A stretch of 64,000 bases of DNA from Rubrivivax sp. (GCA_019635315.1 JAHBZT010000004.1:62001-126000); one strand, 5' to 3'. Shown: positions 52,578 to 63,563, counted from the stretch's first letter. Notes: generated by a model from the letters alone, not told the origin. A program made the numbers and translations.

Positions 52578-53621
52578 ATGAACGAACTCGACTCTCTGGT
52601 CGGTGCCGCGCGGGCCGACTTCGACGCCGCGGCGACCGCCGCCGCGCTGGAGGACGCCAAGGCACGCTACCTCGGCCGTGCCGGCCGCCTCACCGAACTG
52701 ATGAAGGGCCTGGCGAAGCTGTCGCCCGACGAGAAGAAGGCGCGCGGCGCCGCGATCAACGCCGCCAAGAGCCAGGTCGAGTCGCTGCTCGAGGCGCGCC
52801 GGCGTGCGCTGGCCGACGCCGAGCTGCAGGCCCAGCTGAAGGCCGAGGCGCTGGACGTCACGCTGCCCGGGCGCAGCCGCGGCACCGGCGGCCTGCACCC
52901 GGTCAGCCGCACGATCGAGCGCATCGAGGCCATCTTCGGCAGCATGGGCTTCGACGTTGCCGAGGGCCCGGAGATCGAGACCGACTGGATGAGCTTCACG
53001 GCGCTGAACAACCCGGAGAACCACCCGGCGCGTTCGATGCAGGACACCTTCTACGTCGACCTGAAGGACGCCGAGGGCCGCTGGCTCAACCTGCGCCCGC
53101 ACACCAGCCCGATGCAGGTGCGCTATGCGCGCGCGCATGCTGCCAAGCATGCGGGGCAGGGCAGCATGCCGGAGATCCGCGTCATCGCGCCCGGCCGCAC
53201 CTACCGCGTCGACAGCGACGCCACGCACTCGCCGATGTTCCACCAGTGCGAGGGACTGTGGATCGGCGAGAACGTCAGCTTCAAGGACCTGAAGGTCGTC
53301 TTCACGTCCTTCGTGCGCGAATTCTTCGAGACCGACGACTTCGACGTGCGCTTCCGCCCCAGCTTCTTCCCCTTCACCGAGCCCAGCGCGGAGATCGACA
53401 TCGCGTTCCGCAGCGGCCCGCTGAAGGGTCGCTGGCTGGAGGTCGCCGGCTCCGGCCAGGTGCATCCGAACGTGGTGCGCAACTACGGGCTGGACCCCGA
53501 GCAGCACATCGGCTTCGCCTTCGGCATGGGCCCGGACCGCCTGGCGATGCTGCGCTACGGCATCGACGACCTGCGGCTGATGTTCGACGGCGACCTGCGT
53601 TTCCTGACCCAGTTCAACTGA
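52578..53621 (+). CDS. pheS: Phenylalanyl-tRNA synthetase alpha subunit
   Basis: The 347-residue subunit has the helical N-terminus [18 protein letters not shown] and the catalytic core: [41 protein letters not shown] and [16 protein letters not shown]. With PheT it forms the heterotetramer that charges tRNA-Phe. ATG 52578 fits the family; ATG 52560 would add six residues. Neither start has a convincing Shine-Dalgarno sequence, so initiation may depend on upstream structure. Confidence 0.95.
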   Translation: MNELDSLVGAARADFDAAATAAALEDAKARYLGRAGRLTELMKGLAKLSPDEKKARGAAINAAKSQVESLLEARRRALADAELQAQLKAEALDVTLPGRSRGTGGLHPVSRTIERIEAIFGSMGFDVAEGPEIETDWMSFTALNNPENHPARSMQDTFYVDLKDAEGRWLNLRPHTSPMQVRYARAHAAKHAGQGSMPEIRVIAPGRTYRVDSDATHSPMFHQCEGLWIGENVSFKDLKVVFTSFVREFFETDDFDVRFRPSFFPFTEPSAEIDIAFRSGPLKGRWLEVAGSGQVHPNVVRNYGLDPEQHIGFAFGMGPDRLAMLRYGIDDLRLMFDGDLRFLTQFN

Positions 53622-53652
53622 CGGCCCGCAAGAGCCCTGCGAGAGCGAGAAG

Positions 53653-56088
53653 ATGCAATTCCCCGAGTCGTGGCTGCGCGAGTTCTGCGATCCGCCGCTG
53701 AGCACACAGCAGCTGGCGGATCTGCTGACGATGTCCGGCATGGAGGTCGAGGACCTGGCGCCGGTGGCGCCGCCGTTCAGCGGTGTCGTGGTGGCGCAGA
53801 TCCTGTCGGCCGAGCCGCATCCGCAGGCCGACCGGCTGCGCGTGTGCCGCGTCGACGCCGGCAGCGGCGAGCCGCTGCAGGTGGTCTGCGGCGCACCCAA
53901 CGCACGCGCCGGGCTGAAGGCGCCGCTGGCGATGGTCGGCGCCGAGCTGCCGCCGGGCGACGACGGCCGGCCTTTCACGATCGGCGTCGGCATGCTGCGC
54001 GGCGTGGAGAGCCGCGGCATGCTGTGCTCGGCGAAGGAGCTGAAGATCGCCGACGACCACGGTGGCCTGCTCGAGCTGGCGCACGATGCACCGGTGGGCC
54101 AGCCGCTGCGCCAGCACCTGGGCCTGGACGACACGGTCTTCACGCTCAAGCTGACGCCCAACCTGGCGCATGCGCTCAGCGTCTACGGCATCGCGCGCGA
54201 GGTCTCGGCGCTCACCGGCGCGCCGCTGAAGACGCCGCACATCGCCCCTGTGCCGCCCACGCACGACCAGCAGCTGCCGGTGGAGGTGCTGGCCCCCGAC
54301 CTCTGCGGGCGTTTCAGCGGCCGCGTCGTGCGCGGCGTCGACACGAAGGCCAGGACGCCGGCGTGGATGGTGCAGCGGCTGGCGCGCTGCGGCCAGCGCA
54401 GCGTCAGCGCGCTGGTCGACATCTCGAACTACGTGATGTTCGAGGTCGGCCGGCCCTCGCACATCTTCGACCTCGACAAGATCCACGAGAAGCTCGTCGT
54501 GCGCTGGGCGCGGCCCGGCGAGACGCTGAAGCTGCTGAACGGCAGCACGGTGGAGCTGGACGGCAAGGTCGGCGTCATCGCCGACGCGCAGGGCGTGGAG
54601 TCGCTGGCCGGCATCATGGGCGGCGACGCCACTGCGGTGGGCGACGAGACGCGCAACATCTACGTCGAGGCCGCCTTCTGGTGGCCCGAAGCGGTGCAGG
54701 GCCGCTCGCGCCGCTACAACTTCAGCACCGACGCCGGGCATCGCTTCGAGCGCGGGGTCGACCCGGCGCTGACGGTGGAGCACATCGAGCGCATCACGGC
54801 GCTGATCGTGCAGGTCTGCGGCACGCCCGAGACGCGCGTCGGCCCGATGGACGACCAGGTGCTGCGCCTGCCCGAGGCGAAGCCGGTGACGCTGCGCGCC
54901 GCGCGCGCGGCCAAGGTGGCCGGCATGCCGCTGACGCAGGCGCAGTGCGCCGATGTCTTCCGCCGCCTGGGCCTGCAGTACACGGAAGACGAGGGCACGA
55001 TCACCGTCGCGCCGCCGAGCTGGCGCTTCGACCTCACGCTGGAAGAGGACCTGATCGAGGAGGTGATCCGCGTTGTCGGCTACGACAAGCTGCCGACCGC
55101 GCCGCCACTGGCGCCGGTGGAGCCGCAGGTGCGCCAGGAAAGCCGCCGCGGCGCCTATGCGCTGCGCCGGCAGATCGCCGCGCTGGGCTACCAGGAAACG
55201 ATCTCGTTCAGCTTCGTGCCCGAGCGCTGGGAGCACGAACTGGCCGGCAATGCCGACCCGATCAAGGTACTCAATCCGATCGCCGCGCCGCTGGCGGTGA
55301 TGCGCAGCAGCCTGGTCGGCAGCCTGGTCGAGGCGCTGCGCCACAACCTGGCGCGCAAGGCCACGCGTGTGCGGCTGTTCGAGGTCGGGCGCGTGTTCCG
55401 CCGCGACCCCGGCGTCGCCGACGGGCCGCTGACGGTGGCCGGCGTGCGCCAGCCGATGCGCGTCGCCGGGCTCGCCTTCGGCCCGGCGCTGCCGCTGCAG
55501 TGGAGCGAGCGCGAGCGCGCGGTCGACTTCTACGACCTCAAGGGCGATGTCGAGGCGCTGCTGGCGCCGCGCCAGGCCCGCTTCGTCGCCGCCGACCACC
55601 CGGCGCTGCACCCGGGGCGCTGTGCCGCGGTGGAGCTCGACGGCCGCGTGATCGGCCATGTCGGCGAGCTGCACCCGCGCTGGCGACAGGCCTACGAGCT
55701 GCCGGCCTTCCAGGGCCATGCGCCGGTGCTGTTCGAGCTGGAGCTGGACGCCGTGCTGGAACACCCGCTGCCGGGCTACCGGCCGCTGCCGCGGCAGCAG
55801 CCGGTGCAGCGCGACGTGGCCCTGATCGTCGGCGAGTCGGTGCGCCACGACGCGCTGGTCGCCGCGCTGCGCGCCGACCCGGCCGGGCTGGTGCGGCGCG
55901 CGACGCTGTTCGACATCTACGTGCCGGCCGCGCCGGCGGCCGGCCTGGCCGCGGGCGAACGCAGCCTGGCGCTGCGCCTGGAGCTGCTGGACGCCGAGGC
56001 CACGCTGACCGAAGAACGCATCGAGGCCACCGTCGCCGCGGCGGTGGCCCGTGCCGCCGCCGCCTGCGGTGCGCGGCTGCGCAGTTGA
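53653..56088 (+). CDS. pheT: Phenylalanyl-tRNA synthetase beta subunit
   Basis: The 811-residue subunit has the tRNA-binding EMAP-like domain ([20 protein letters not shown]), the B3/B4 editing domain, the B5 domain and the C-terminal FDX-ACB anticodon-binding fold ([15 protein letters not shown]). The length is normal for the bacterial form. It follows pheS after 31 bases with GAGAGCGAG before the ATG. Confidence 0.96.
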   Translation: MQFPESWLREFCDPPLSTQQLADLLTMSGMEVEDLAPVAPPFSGVVVAQILSAEPHPQADRLRVCRVDAGSGEPLQVVCGAPNARAGLKAPLAMVGAELPPGDDGRPFTIGVGMLRGVESRGMLCSAKELKIADDHGGLLELAHDAPVGQPLRQHLGLDDTVFTLKLTPNLAHALSVYGIAREVSALTGAPLKTPHIAPVPPTHDQQLPVEVLAPDLCGRFSGRVVRGVDTKARTPAWMVQRLARCGQRSVSALVDISNYVMFEVGRPSHIFDLDKIHEKLVVRWARPGETLKLLNGSTVELDGKVGVIADAQGVESLAGIMGGDATAVGDETRNIYVEAAFWWPEAVQGRSRRYNFSTDAGHRFERGVDPALTVEHIERITALIVQVCGTPETRVGPMDDQVLRLPEAKPVTLRAARAAKVAGMPLTQAQCADVFRRLGLQYTEDEGTITVAPPSWRFDLTLEEDLIEEVIRVVGYDKLPTAPPLAPVEPQVRQESRRGAYALRRQIAALGYQETISFSFVPERWEHELAGNADPIKVLNPIAAPLAVMRSSLVGSLVEALRHNLARKATRVRLFEVGRVFRRDPGVADGPLTVAGVRQPMRVAGLAFGPALPLQWSERERAVDFYDLKGDVEALLAPRQARFVAADHPALHPGRCAAVELDGRVIGHVGELHPRWRQAYELPAFQGHAPVLFELELDAVLEHPLPGYRPLPRQQPVQRDVALIVGESVRHDALVAALRADPAGLVRRATLFDIYVPAAPAAGLAAGERSLALRLELLDAEATLTEERIEATVAAAVARAAAACGARLRS

Positions 56089-56110
56089 CCGCTGGAGGGA
56101 GCCCGAGGAC

Positions 56111-56479
56111 ATGAACGACGCCAGGAACGATGACCCCCAGGACCGCGTGATCCTGCCGTCGCTGGAGACGCCGACGCTGACCAAGGCCGAGCTGGCCGAG
56201 CTGCTGTTCGACCGCCTCGGGCTCAACAAGCGCGAGTCCAAGGACATGGTCGAGGCCTTCTTCGAGATCGTGCACGGCAGCTTGGTCTCGGGCCAGGACG
56301 TCAAGCTCTCGGGCTTCGGCAACTTCAACATCCGGCGCAAGGCGCCGCGCCCGGGACGCAACCCGCGCACCGGCGAGTCGATCCCGATCAAGGCGCGCAA
56401 CGTGGTCACGTTTCACGCCAGTCACAAGCTGAAAGCACTCGTGCAAGGTGACACGCCGCCCGCGGAGGACTTCGAGTAG
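56111..56479 (+). CDS. ihfA: Integration host factor alpha subunit
   Basis: The 122-residue DNA-binding protein has the HU/IHF fold: [30 protein letters not shown] is split across the dimer helices, then [22 protein letters not shown] and the arm with [17 protein letters not shown]. It bends DNA as a heterodimer with IhfB. Position after pheT is conserved in proteobacteria. The N-terminal 24 residues ([13 protein letters not shown]...) are a charged extension. Confidence 0.95.
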   Translation: MNDARNDDPQDRVILPSLETPTLTKAELAELLFDRLGLNKRESKDMVEAFFEIVHGSLVSGQDVKLSGFGNFNIRRKAPRPGRNPRTGESIPIKARNVVTFHASHKLKALVQGDTPPAEDFE

Positions 56480-56513
56480 AGTCTAGCTTTCCGCTCCGAT
56501 CCCATTGATTTCA

Positions 56514-57014
56514 ATGGAGAAAGCGCTCCCCGCGATTCCGGCCAAGCGCTACTTCACCATCGGTGAGGTGAGCGAGCTGTGCGGGGTCAAGCCCTACGTG
56601 CTGCGCTACTGGGAGCAGGAGTTCACCCAGCTCAAGCCGATGAAGCGCCGCGGCAACCGGCGCTACTACCAGCACCACGAGGTGCTGCTGATCCGGCGCA
56701 TCCGCGAGCTGCTGTACGACCAGGGCTTCACGATCAGCGGTGCCCGCAACCGCCTGGCCGACGCCGCCGCGGCGAAGGCGGCGGGCAATGGGCGCGATGC
56801 CGAAGGCCGTGGCGGCGAGCTGCCGGTGGCACCGGTGATCGCGTCGGTGTCGACGGTGGGGGCCGCGACACAGGGCGCGTCGCCGGCCTCGGCCGGCTCG
56901 GCCGCGCTGGCCGTCAGCCCGCCGCCGGTGCGCAGCGTGCTGCCGGCCCCAGGGCTTGAGCCCGAACAGCTGCGCGCCGAGCTGCTGTCGATCCGCACGC
57001 TGCTCGGCGGCTGA
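56514..57014 (+). CDS. MerR-family transcriptional regulator
   Basis: The protein (166 residues from ATG 56514) has a MerR-type winged helix: RYFTIGEVSELCGVKPYVLR, YWEQEFTQLKPMKRRGNRRYY and LLIRRIRELLYDQGFTI. The region after about residue 85 is low-complexity Ala/Gly/Pro, and the tail LRAELLSIRTLLGG may form a short helix. It contains no Cys cluster for metal sensing. Proteins of this kind commonly follow ihfA in betaproteobacteria. Its effector and targets are unknown. A TTG start at 56505 is possible. Confidence 0.85.
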   Translation: MEKALPAIPAKRYFTIGEVSELCGVKPYVLRYWEQEFTQLKPMKRRGNRRYYQHHEVLLIRRIRELLYDQGFTISGARNRLADAAAAKAAGNGRDAEGRGGELPVAPVIASVSTVGAATQGASPASAGSAALAVSPPPVRSVLPAPGLEPEQLRAELLSIRTLLGG

Positions 57015-57041
57015 TGCCGCGGAACGGGCCGCCGCGGCCCC

Positions 57042-57047
57042 TATAAT
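57042..57047 (+). promoter_or_regulatory. Predicted -10 box of tRNA-Pro
   Basis: TATAAT, a perfect -10 hexamer, ends 12 bases before the tRNA. Followed by GCGAGGC, it fits a stable-RNA promoter with a GC-rich discriminator. A -35 hexamer is not clear in the GC-rich sequence upstream. Confidence 0.55.
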
Positions 57048-57059
57048 GCGAGGCTTCGT

Positions 57060-57136
57060 CGGGGTGTAGCGCAGCCTGGTAGCGCACTTGCATGGGGTGC
57101 AAGGGGTCGCGAGTTCGAATCCCGCCACCCCGACCA
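57060..57136 (+). tRNA. tRNA-Pro (anticodon GGG)
   Basis: The 77-base gene folds as a cloverleaf. The acceptor CGGGGTG pairs with CACCCCG, the D-arm contains AGCCTGGTAGC, and the anticodon stem CTTGC/GCAAG encloses the loop ATGGGGT with anticodon GGG. The T-arm has GTTCGAATC. CCA is encoded at the end. It reads CCC codons (and CCU by wobble). No integrase or direct repeat follows, so it is not a used attachment site here. Confidence 0.97.
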
Positions 57137-57147
57137 TTGAACAGCGA

Positions 57148-57175
57148 AAGCCCGGTGCCGCAAGGTGCCGGGCTT
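57148..57175 (+). terminator. tRNA-Pro terminator
   Basis: A 12-bp stem (57148-57159 with 57164-57175, including two G-T pairs) closes a GCAA tetraloop. CTTGCTTTG follows. It begins 12 bases after the tRNA and should end its transcript. Confidence 0.7.
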
Positions 57176-57254
57176 CTTGCTTTGTGGCCAGCGCGTCGCC
57201 GTGGCTCCGGTGCCCGCCATCGGGCCGAGAGCCCGATCCCTGACCCCGAAGAAG

Positions 57255-57289
57255 AACCGGCCCGGCACCCTTGCGGGCCCGGGCCGGTT
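57255..57289 (-). terminator. Terminator downstream of hppA
   Basis: AACCGGCCCG (57255-57264) pairs perfectly with CGGGCCGGTT (57280-57289). On the minus strand TTCTTCTTC follows, which serves the hppA transcript ending at 57311. On the plus strand TTTT overlaps the stem end, so it may work both ways. Confidence 0.7.
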
Positions 57290-57310
57290 TTGGCGTGCGT
57301 GGCTCGGCGG

Positions 57311-59488
57311 TCAGCGCGTCATGGCCGGCGTCGCGGGCGACGGGGCTGCGGCTGCGACCACCGCCGGCGGGGCCTCGATCGCCGCGGCCGGCTTGGCCGC
57401 CGGCAGCGGCAGCAGCGGCACGATCAGCAGCGCGACGAGGTTGATGATCTTGATCAGCGGGTTGACGGCCGGGCCGGCGGTGTCCTTGTAGGGGTCGCCG
57501 ACCGTGTCGCCGGTGACCGCGGCCTTGTGCGTGTCGCCGCCCTTCTTGTGCAGGGCGCCGTCGGCGCTGGTGAAGCCTTCCTCGATCAGCTTCTTCGCGT
57601 TGTCCCAGGCACCGCCGCCGGTGCACATGCTGATGGCGACGAACAGGCCCGTGATGATGGTGCCCATCAGCAGCCCGCCCAGCGCCGCCGGGCCGAGGAT
57701 CAGGCCGACCAGGATGGGCACTACCACCGGCAGCAGCGAGGGGATCATCATCTCCTTGATCGCCGCGGTGGTCAGCATGTCGACCGCCTTGCCGTACTCG
57801 GGCTTGGCCGTGCCTTCCATGATGCCCTTGATCTCGCGGAACTGGCGCCGCACCTCGACGACCACCGCCCCGGCGGCGCGGCCCACGGCCTCCATCGCCA
57901 TCGCGCCGAACAGGTAGGGGATCAGGCCGCCGATGAACAGGCCGACGATCACGCGGTGGTCGCTGAGGTCGAAGGCCAGGCTCACGCCGCGCGCTTCCAG
58001 CGCGTGCGTGTAGTCGGCGAACAGCACCAGCGCGGCGAGGCCGGCGGAGCCGATCGCGTAGCCCTTGGTCACCGCCTTGGTGGTGTTGCCGACCGCGTCC
58101 AGCGGGTCCGTGATGTCGCGCACGCTGCTGGGCAGCTCGCTCATCTCGGCAATGCCGCCGGCGTTGTCGGTGATCGGGCCGTAGGCGTCCAGCGCGACCA
58201 CGATGCCGGCCATGCTGAGCATGCTGGTGGCCGCGATCGCGATGCCGTACAGGCCGGCCAGCGCGTAGGCGACGTAGATCGAGATGCAGACGAAGATCAC
58301 CGGCCAGGCCGTGCTCTTCATGCTCACGCCCAGGCCGGCGATGATGTTGGTGCCGTGACCGGTGGTGCTGGCCTGCGCCACGTGCTGCACCGGCTTGTAC
58401 TGCGTGCCGGTGTAGTACTCCGTGATCCAGACCATCGCGGCGGTCAGCGCCAGGCCCACCGCGCAGCTCAGCCACAGCGACATCGCGGTGGCGGACTTGC
58501 CGCCGCCCACGTCGATGGCCTGCGGGAACATCGCGACCGAGACGAAGTAGAAGGCGACCAGGCTCAGCCCGCCCGACACCGCGAGGCCCTTGTACAGCGC
58601 CGGCATCACGTTGACCATGCCCGGCTTGGCCTTGACGAAGAAGCAGCCGATGATCGACGCGATGATCGACACGCCGCCCAGCACCAGCGGGTAGGTCACG
58701 CCGGCCATCGCCGCGCTGCCGCCGATCACGATGGCGCCCAGCGCCATCGTCGCGATCAGCGTCACGACGTAGGTCTCGAACAGGTCGGCGGCCATGCCGG
58801 CGCAGTCGCCGACGTTGTCGCCCACGTTGTCGGCGATCACCGCCGGGTTGCGCGGGTCGTCCTCGGGGATGCCGGCCTCGACCTTGCCGACCAGGTCGGC
58901 GCCCACGTCGGCGCCCTTGGTGAAGATGCCGCCGCCCAGGCGCGCGAAGATGGAAATCAGGCTGGAACCGAAGGCCAGGCCCAGCAGCGGCTTGAGCAGC
59001 CCGGACAGCGTCTCGCCGTCGGCCGGCGCCGCGCCGCCGGTCAGCGCCCAGAAGAACAGCGCCACGCCGATCAGGCCCAGGCCCACGACCAGCATGCCGG
59101 TGATGGCGCCGCCCTTGAACGCGACGTCCAGCGCCGGGCCGATGCCGCGCGTGGCCGCCTGCGCGGTGCGCACGTTGGCGCGCACCGAGATGTTCATGCC
59201 GATGAAGCCGCACACGCCCGACAGCACCGCGCCGACCACGAAGGCCACCGCGGTCCAGGCGCCGAGGAACAGGAAGATCAGCACCGCGAGCACCACGCCG
59301 ACCATCGCGATGGTCTTGTACTGGCGGGCCAGGTAGGCCGCCGCACCCTGCTGGATGGCGCCAGCGATCTCCTGCATGCGCGCATTGCCGGCGTCCTGGC
59401 CCAGGATCCAGCTGCGCTGCACGAAGCCGTAGATCACGGCGAGCAGGCCACACACCAGCGCTGCGTACAGCGCCATCGTCGTCGACAT
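57311..59488 (-). CDS. hppA: K+-independent proton-pumping membrane pyrophosphatase
   Basis: The 725-residue integral membrane protein has about sixteen hydrophobic segments. The catalytic signature is [11 protein letters not shown], with the Asp-rich loops [19 protein letters not shown]. It couples pyrophosphate hydrolysis to proton export. At the residue that decides potassium dependence the motif reads GNTTKA: Lys there marks the K+-independent class. AGGAG lies before ATG 59488. It diverges from the soluble pyrophosphatase gene with 238 bp between them. The C-terminus ends in a Pro/Ala-rich tail. Confidence 0.95.
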   Translation of the reverse strand: MSTTMALYAALVCGLLAVIYGFVQRSWILGQDAGNARMQEIAGAIQQGAAAYLARQYKTIAMVGVVLAVLIFLFLGAWTAVAFVVGAVLSGVCGFIGMNISVRANVRTAQAATRGIGPALDVAFKGGAITGMLVVGLGLIGVALFFWALTGGAAPADGETLSGLLKPLLGLAFGSSLISIFARLGGGIFTKGADVGADLVGKVEAGIPEDDPRNPAVIADNVGDNVGDCAGMAADLFETYVVTLIATMALGAIVIGGSAAMAGVTYPLVLGGVSIIASIIGCFFVKAKPGMVNVMPALYKGLAVSGGLSLVAFYFVSVAMFPQAIDVGGGKSATAMSLWLSCAVGLALTAAMVWITEYYTGTQYKPVQHVAQASTTGHGTNIIAGLGVSMKSTAWPVIFVCISIYVAYALAGLYGIAIAATSMLSMAGIVVALDAYGPITDNAGGIAEMSELPSSVRDITDPLDAVGNTTKAVTKGYAIGSAGLAALVLFADYTHALEARGVSLAFDLSDHRVIVGLFIGGLIPYLFGAMAMEAVGRAAGAVVVEVRRQFREIKGIMEGTAKPEYGKAVDMLTTAAIKEMMIPSLLPVVVPILVGLILGPAALGGLLMGTIITGLFVAISMCTGGGAWDNAKKLIEEGFTSADGALHKKGGDTHKAAVTGDTVGDPYKDTAGPAVNPLIKIINLVALLIVPLLPLPAAKPAAAIEAPPAVVAAAAPSPATPAMTR

Positions 59489-59688
59489 CGGGAGCTCCTT
59501 CCTCGGATTCGGATCTTGTGTCTATTGTCGGTCAACGGCGGCGGCGCCCCCGACGGCAGCGGCCCGGGCCGTGACCGGTTCGCACGGCGCGCCGGATGCT
59601 ACGGGATGGCCCTGACACGACGGCCTGGGGTTTTCGCGCGCCGCATCCGGCGCCTCGCGCGCCGTCAGGCACCGGCAAGCGCGCCGCC

Positions 59689-59694
59689 TAGAAT
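59689..59694 (+). promoter_or_regulatory. Predicted -10 box of ppa
   Basis: TAGAAT at 59689-59694 lies 32 bases before the ppa ATG. TCAGGC about 18 bases upstream is the only -35 candidate and is weak. The hppA-ppa spacer shows no other clear site. Confidence 0.4.
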
Positions 59695-59726
59695 CAGGGC
59701 ATTCCCCTAGCTGTACGAGACGCGCG

Positions 59727-60266
59727 ATGAGCCTGCACAACGTGACCCCCGGCGCCAGGGCGCCCGACGAGTTCAACGTGATCATCGAGATCCCGATGAA
59801 CGCCGACCCGATCAAGTACGAGGTCGACGAGGAGAGCGGTGCGCTGTTCGTCGACCGTTTCATGGCCACGTCGATGCACTACCCGTGCAACTACGGCTAC
59901 ATCCCGCAGACGCTGGCCGACGACGGCGACCCGGTCGACGTGCTCGTCATCACGCCGGTGCCGCTGATCTCCGGCGTCGTCGTCACCTGCCGCCCGCTGG
60001 GCGTGCTGAAGATGGACGACGAGGCCGGCGGCGACAACAAGCTGCTCGCGGTGCCCACCGACAAGATCCTGTCGATCTACACGCAGTGGAAGAAGCCCGA
60101 GGACCTCAACCCGATGCGGCTGAAGACCATCCAGCACTTCTTCGAGCACTACAAGGATCTCGAGGAAGGCAAGTGGGTCAAGGTCACGGGCTGGGAAGGC
60201 CCGGACAGCGCGCGCGCCGAAGTCACGGCCGGCATCGCGAACTGGCGCGCGACCCAGCGGCGCTGA
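59727..60266 (+). CDS. ppa: Inorganic pyrophosphatase (family I)
   Basis: The 179-residue soluble enzyme hydrolyses pyrophosphate to phosphate. It has the substrate and metal residues in [20 protein letters not shown], the YGYIPQT loop and the signature DGDPVDVLV. The C-terminal part has [11 protein letters not shown]. The ATG at 59727 lacks a strong Shine-Dalgarno sequence. It stands opposite the membrane pyrophosphatase gene, giving the cell a wasteful and an energy-saving route side by side. Confidence 0.97.
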   Translation: MSLHNVTPGARAPDEFNVIIEIPMNADPIKYEVDEESGALFVDRFMATSMHYPCNYGYIPQTLADDGDPVDVLVITPVPLISGVVVTCRPLGVLKMDDEAGGDNKLLAVPTDKILSIYTQWKKPEDLNPMRLKTIQHFFEHYKDLEEGKWVKVTGWEGPDSARAEVTAGIANWRATQRR

Positions 60267-60293
60267 AGTCGTGGTCGCGCCGCGCCGGGAGCG

Positions 60294-61502
60294 TCAGCCC
60301 GGCGCCTCGCGGAACGGGTTGCGCTCGCGCAGTTCGTCGACATAGTCGTCGACGCCCGCGCTCTCGGCGGCCAGGAAGTCCGCCACCGCGGCGGCGAAGC
60401 GCTCGTCGCGCAGCCAGTGCGCCGAACTCGTCTGCACCGGCAGCAGGCCGCGCGCCATCTTGTGTTCGCCCTGCGCGCCGCCCTCGAAGCGCGTGAAGCC
60501 GTTGGCCAGGCACCAGGCCAGCGGCCGGTAGTAGCAGGCCTCGAAGTGCAGGCAGGGCACGAATTCGGTGGCGCCCCAGTAGCGCCCCCAGGCAGTGCCG
60601 CGGGCGCGGTCGATGGCGATCAGCGACGCGGCCAGCGGCGCCGCGGACGTGCTGCCGCGGCGGGCGACGAACATCAGCCAGTGCTGCGGCATCGTCGCCG
60701 CCATGCGCGCGAAGAAGTCGCGCGTCAGGTAGGGCGTGCTGTGGTGCGCGCGGTAGGTCAGCGTGTAGCAGTGGTGGAAGAAGTCCCACAGCGCGGTGTC
60801 GATCGCCTCGCCCTCGTGCGTCGTGAAGACGATGCCCTGCTCGGCGACGCGCCGGCGCTCCTGCTGGATCTTCTTGCGCTTCTCGCGCTGCAGCCGCGCC
60901 AGCAGGTCGTCGAACTGCGCCAGCGGCGCGCCGGCGTCCTGCGTCCAGTGGAACTGCACGCCATGGCGGAACTGCCACCCGCCCCCGCCGGCGGGTCGCG
61001 CGCGCGCCAGCGCGTCGCGGTCGGCGGCGTCGAGGAACAGCAGGTGCGCCGACGACAGCCGCCACTCGCGCGCCAGCGCGCCGATCACCGCGACGAGCCG
61101 GTCGCGCCACGCCGCGTCCTGCGCCAGCAGCCGCGTTCCCGGTGCCGGCGTGAACGGCACCGCGCCGAGCAGCTTGGGGTAGTAGGCAAGGCCGTGGCGG
61201 CGGTAGGCATCGGCCCAGGCCCAGTCGAAGACGTATTCGCCGTACGAATGCGCCTTCAGGTACAGCGGCGCCGCGGCGCGCAGCCGGCCGGACTCGCGCA
61301 GCGTGACGAAGCGCGGCGCCCAGCCGGTGGACGGCACCGCGCTGCCCGACTCGTGCAGCGCAGCCAGGTACTCGTGGCGCAGGAACGGCGTCGGCGCGGG
61401 CTGCCCGGCGAGCAGCGCGTTCCACTCCCCGGCGGCGACGGCCAGCGGCGTGTCGTGGACCCCGATGACATAATCTTCCGCGGTGACATCCTGCTGCCGC
61501 AT
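60294..61502 (-). CDS. FemAB-like (PF04339-type) GNAT-fold protein
   Basis: The 402-residue protein belongs to the peptidogalycan/FemAB-like family formerly called DUF482. Recognisable pieces are PTPFLRHEYLAALHESGS, YGEYVFDWAWADAYRRHG, REKRKKIQQERRR, SLIAIDRARGTAWGRYWG and FEGGAQGEHKMARGLLPV. The fold suggests aminoacyl or acyl transfer, but no reaction is known. The start at 61502 leaves only 15 bp to the divergent nadE, so their promoters must overlap coding DNA. Confidence 0.85.
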   Translation of the reverse strand: MRQQDVTAEDYVIGVHDTPLAVAAGEWNALLAGQPAPTPFLRHEYLAALHESGSAVPSTGWAPRFVTLRESGRLRAAAPLYLKAHSYGEYVFDWAWADAYRRHGLAYYPKLLGAVPFTPAPGTRLLAQDAAWRDRLVAVIGALAREWRLSSAHLLFLDAADRDALARARPAGGGGWQFRHGVQFHWTQDAGAPLAQFDDLLARLQREKRKKIQQERRRVAEQGIVFTTHEGEAIDTALWDFFHHCYTLTYRAHHSTPYLTRDFFARMAATMPQHWLMFVARRGSTSAAPLAASLIAIDRARGTAWGRYWGATEFVPCLHFEACYYRPLAWCLANGFTRFEGGAQGEHKMARGLLPVQTSSAHWLRDERFAAAVADFLAAESAGVDDYVDELRERNPFREAPG

Positions 61503-61517
61503 TCAGGGCCCGACCTC

Positions 61518-63185
61518 GTGAAACTGGCGATCGCGCAGATCAACGCGACCGTCGGCGACCTGCGCGGCAACGCCGACCGCCTCGCGCGCTGCGCACGCGA
61601 GGCGCATGCGCAGGGCGCCGTGGTCGTGGTGGCGCCGGAGCTCGCGCTCTGCGGCTATCCGCCCGAGGACCTGCTGCTGCGCCCGGCCTTCATGCAGGCC
61701 TGCGCCGACACGCTGGCGGCGCTGGCGGCGGAACTGGCGGACTGTGCGGGACTGCATCTGGTGGTGGGCCATCCGCACCAGTTCGGCGGCCAGGGGGATG
61801 TTAGGTCCAAGTCGATCGCCGTGCAGCGGCGCTTCAATGCCGCCTCGGTGCTGGCCGGCGGGCGCGTCGTCGGCACCTACTGCAAGCGCGAGCTGCCGAA
61901 CTACCAGGTCTTCGACGAGCGGCGCTATTTCGCCTCCGGCCGCGACGCCGGGCTGCCGCCGCTGGTCTTCGAGGCCGGCGGCCGCCGCATCGGCCTGCTG
62001 ATCTGCGAGGACGCCTGGTTCGACGAGCCGGCCGAGGCCGCGGTCGCCGCGGGCGCGGAACTGCTGTGCGTGATCAACGCCTCGCCCTTCCACGTCGACA
62101 AGGCCGGCGAACGCGAGGCGCGCATGGCCGAACGCGCGCGCGCCTGCGCGCGGCCCGTGGTCTACGCGCACCTGGTCGGCGGTCAGGACGAGGTGGTCTT
62201 CGACGGCGCGTCGTTCGCGGTCGATGCTGCCGGCCGCCTCACCGCGCGCGCACCGGCCTTCGAGGAAGCCACGCTGCTGCTGGACGTTGACGCCGGCGCG
62301 ACGCCGCGCGGCGCCATCGCGCCGGTGCCGTCGCTGGAGGCGCAGGCCTGGGCGGCGCTGGTGACCGGCGTGCGCGACTATCTCGGCAAGAACGGCTTCC
62401 CCGGCGCGCTGATCGGGCTGTCCGGCGGCATCGACTCGGCGCTGGTGCTGGCGATCGCTGTCGACGCGCTGGGCGCCGAGCGCGTGCGCACGGTCATGAT
62501 GCCCAGCCCCTACACGGCCGACATCTCCTGGCTCGACGCGCGCGAGATGGCGCGCCGGCTGGGCGTGCGCCACGACGAGATCGGCATCACGCCCATGTTC
62601 GATGCCTTCCGCACCGGCCTGGCGCCGCTGCTGCACGAGATCGCACCAGCGGCGGGCGACACGACCGAGGAGAACCTGCAGGCACGCATCCGCGGCACGC
62701 TGCTGATGGCGCTGTCCAACCGCAGCGGCGCCATCGTGCTGACCACCGGCAACAAGAGCGAGATGGCCACCGGCTACTGCACGCTGTACGGCGACATGGC
62801 CGGCGGCTTCGCGGTCATCAAGGACGTCGCGAAGACGCTGGTCTACCGCCTCGCCAACTGGCGCAATGCGCAGGGTGCGGAGGTGATCCCGCAGCGCATC
62901 ATCACCCGCCCGCCCTCGGCCGAGCTGCGCCCCGGGCAGACCGACCAGGACAGCCTGCCGCCCTACGAGGTGCTGGACGCCATCCTGTCGCTGTACATGG
63001 AGAACGACCGCAGCATCGACGAGATCGTCGCGGCCGGCTTCGAGCGCACCACCGTGGAGCGCGTCGCGCACCTGATCAAGGTCAACGAGTACAAGCGGCG
63101 GCAGGCGCCGGTGGGCATCCGCATCACCCACCGCGCGTTCGGTCGCGACTGGCGCTATCCCATCACGTCCAGGTTCCGTGCTTAA
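61518..63185 (+). CDS. nadE: Glutamine-dependent NAD+ synthetase
   Basis: The 555-residue enzyme has an N-terminal nitrilase-type glutaminase domain and a C-terminal synthetase. The glutaminase residues are visible as Glu in APELALCGYPPEDL, Lys in CKRELPNYQVFDE and Cys163 in LICEDAWF. The ATP P-loop is GLSGGIDSALVLA (Ser302-Ser307). It amidates nicotinic acid adenine dinucleotide with ammonia from glutamine. The start is GTG 61518; upstream reading in frame runs antisense through the FemAB-like gene. Confidence 0.95.
   Translation: MKLAIAQINATVGDLRGNADRLARCAREAHAQGAVVVVAPELALCGYPPEDLLLRPAFMQACADTLAALAAELADCAGLHLVVGHPHQFGGQGDVRSKSIAVQRRFNAASVLAGGRVVGTYCKRELPNYQVFDERRYFASGRDAGLPPLVFEAGGRRIGLLICEDAWFDEPAEAAVAAGAELLCVINASPFHVDKAGEREARMAERARACARPVVYAHLVGGQDEVVFDGASFAVDAAGRLTARAPAFEEATLLLDVDAGATPRGAIAPVPSLEAQAWAALVTGVRDYLGKNGFPGALIGLSGGIDSALVLAIAVDALGAERVRTVMMPSPYTADISWLDAREMARRLGVRHDEIGITPMFDAFRTGLAPLLHEIAPAAGDTTEENLQARIRGTLLMALSNRSGAIVLTTGNKSEMATGYCTLYGDMAGGFAVIKDVAKTLVYRLANWRNAQGAEVIPQRIITRPPSAELRPGQTDQDSLPPYEVLDAILSLYMENDRSIDEIVAAGFERTTVERVAHLIKVNEYKRRQAPVGIRITHRAFGRDWRYPITSRFRA

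Positions 63186-63563
<378 letters not shown>

Noticed and set aside
57060..57310. tRNA-Pro as an integration site for a mobile element
   Set aside because: There is no duplicated tRNA 3' end, integrase or foreign-looking gene; the hppA gene follows directly.
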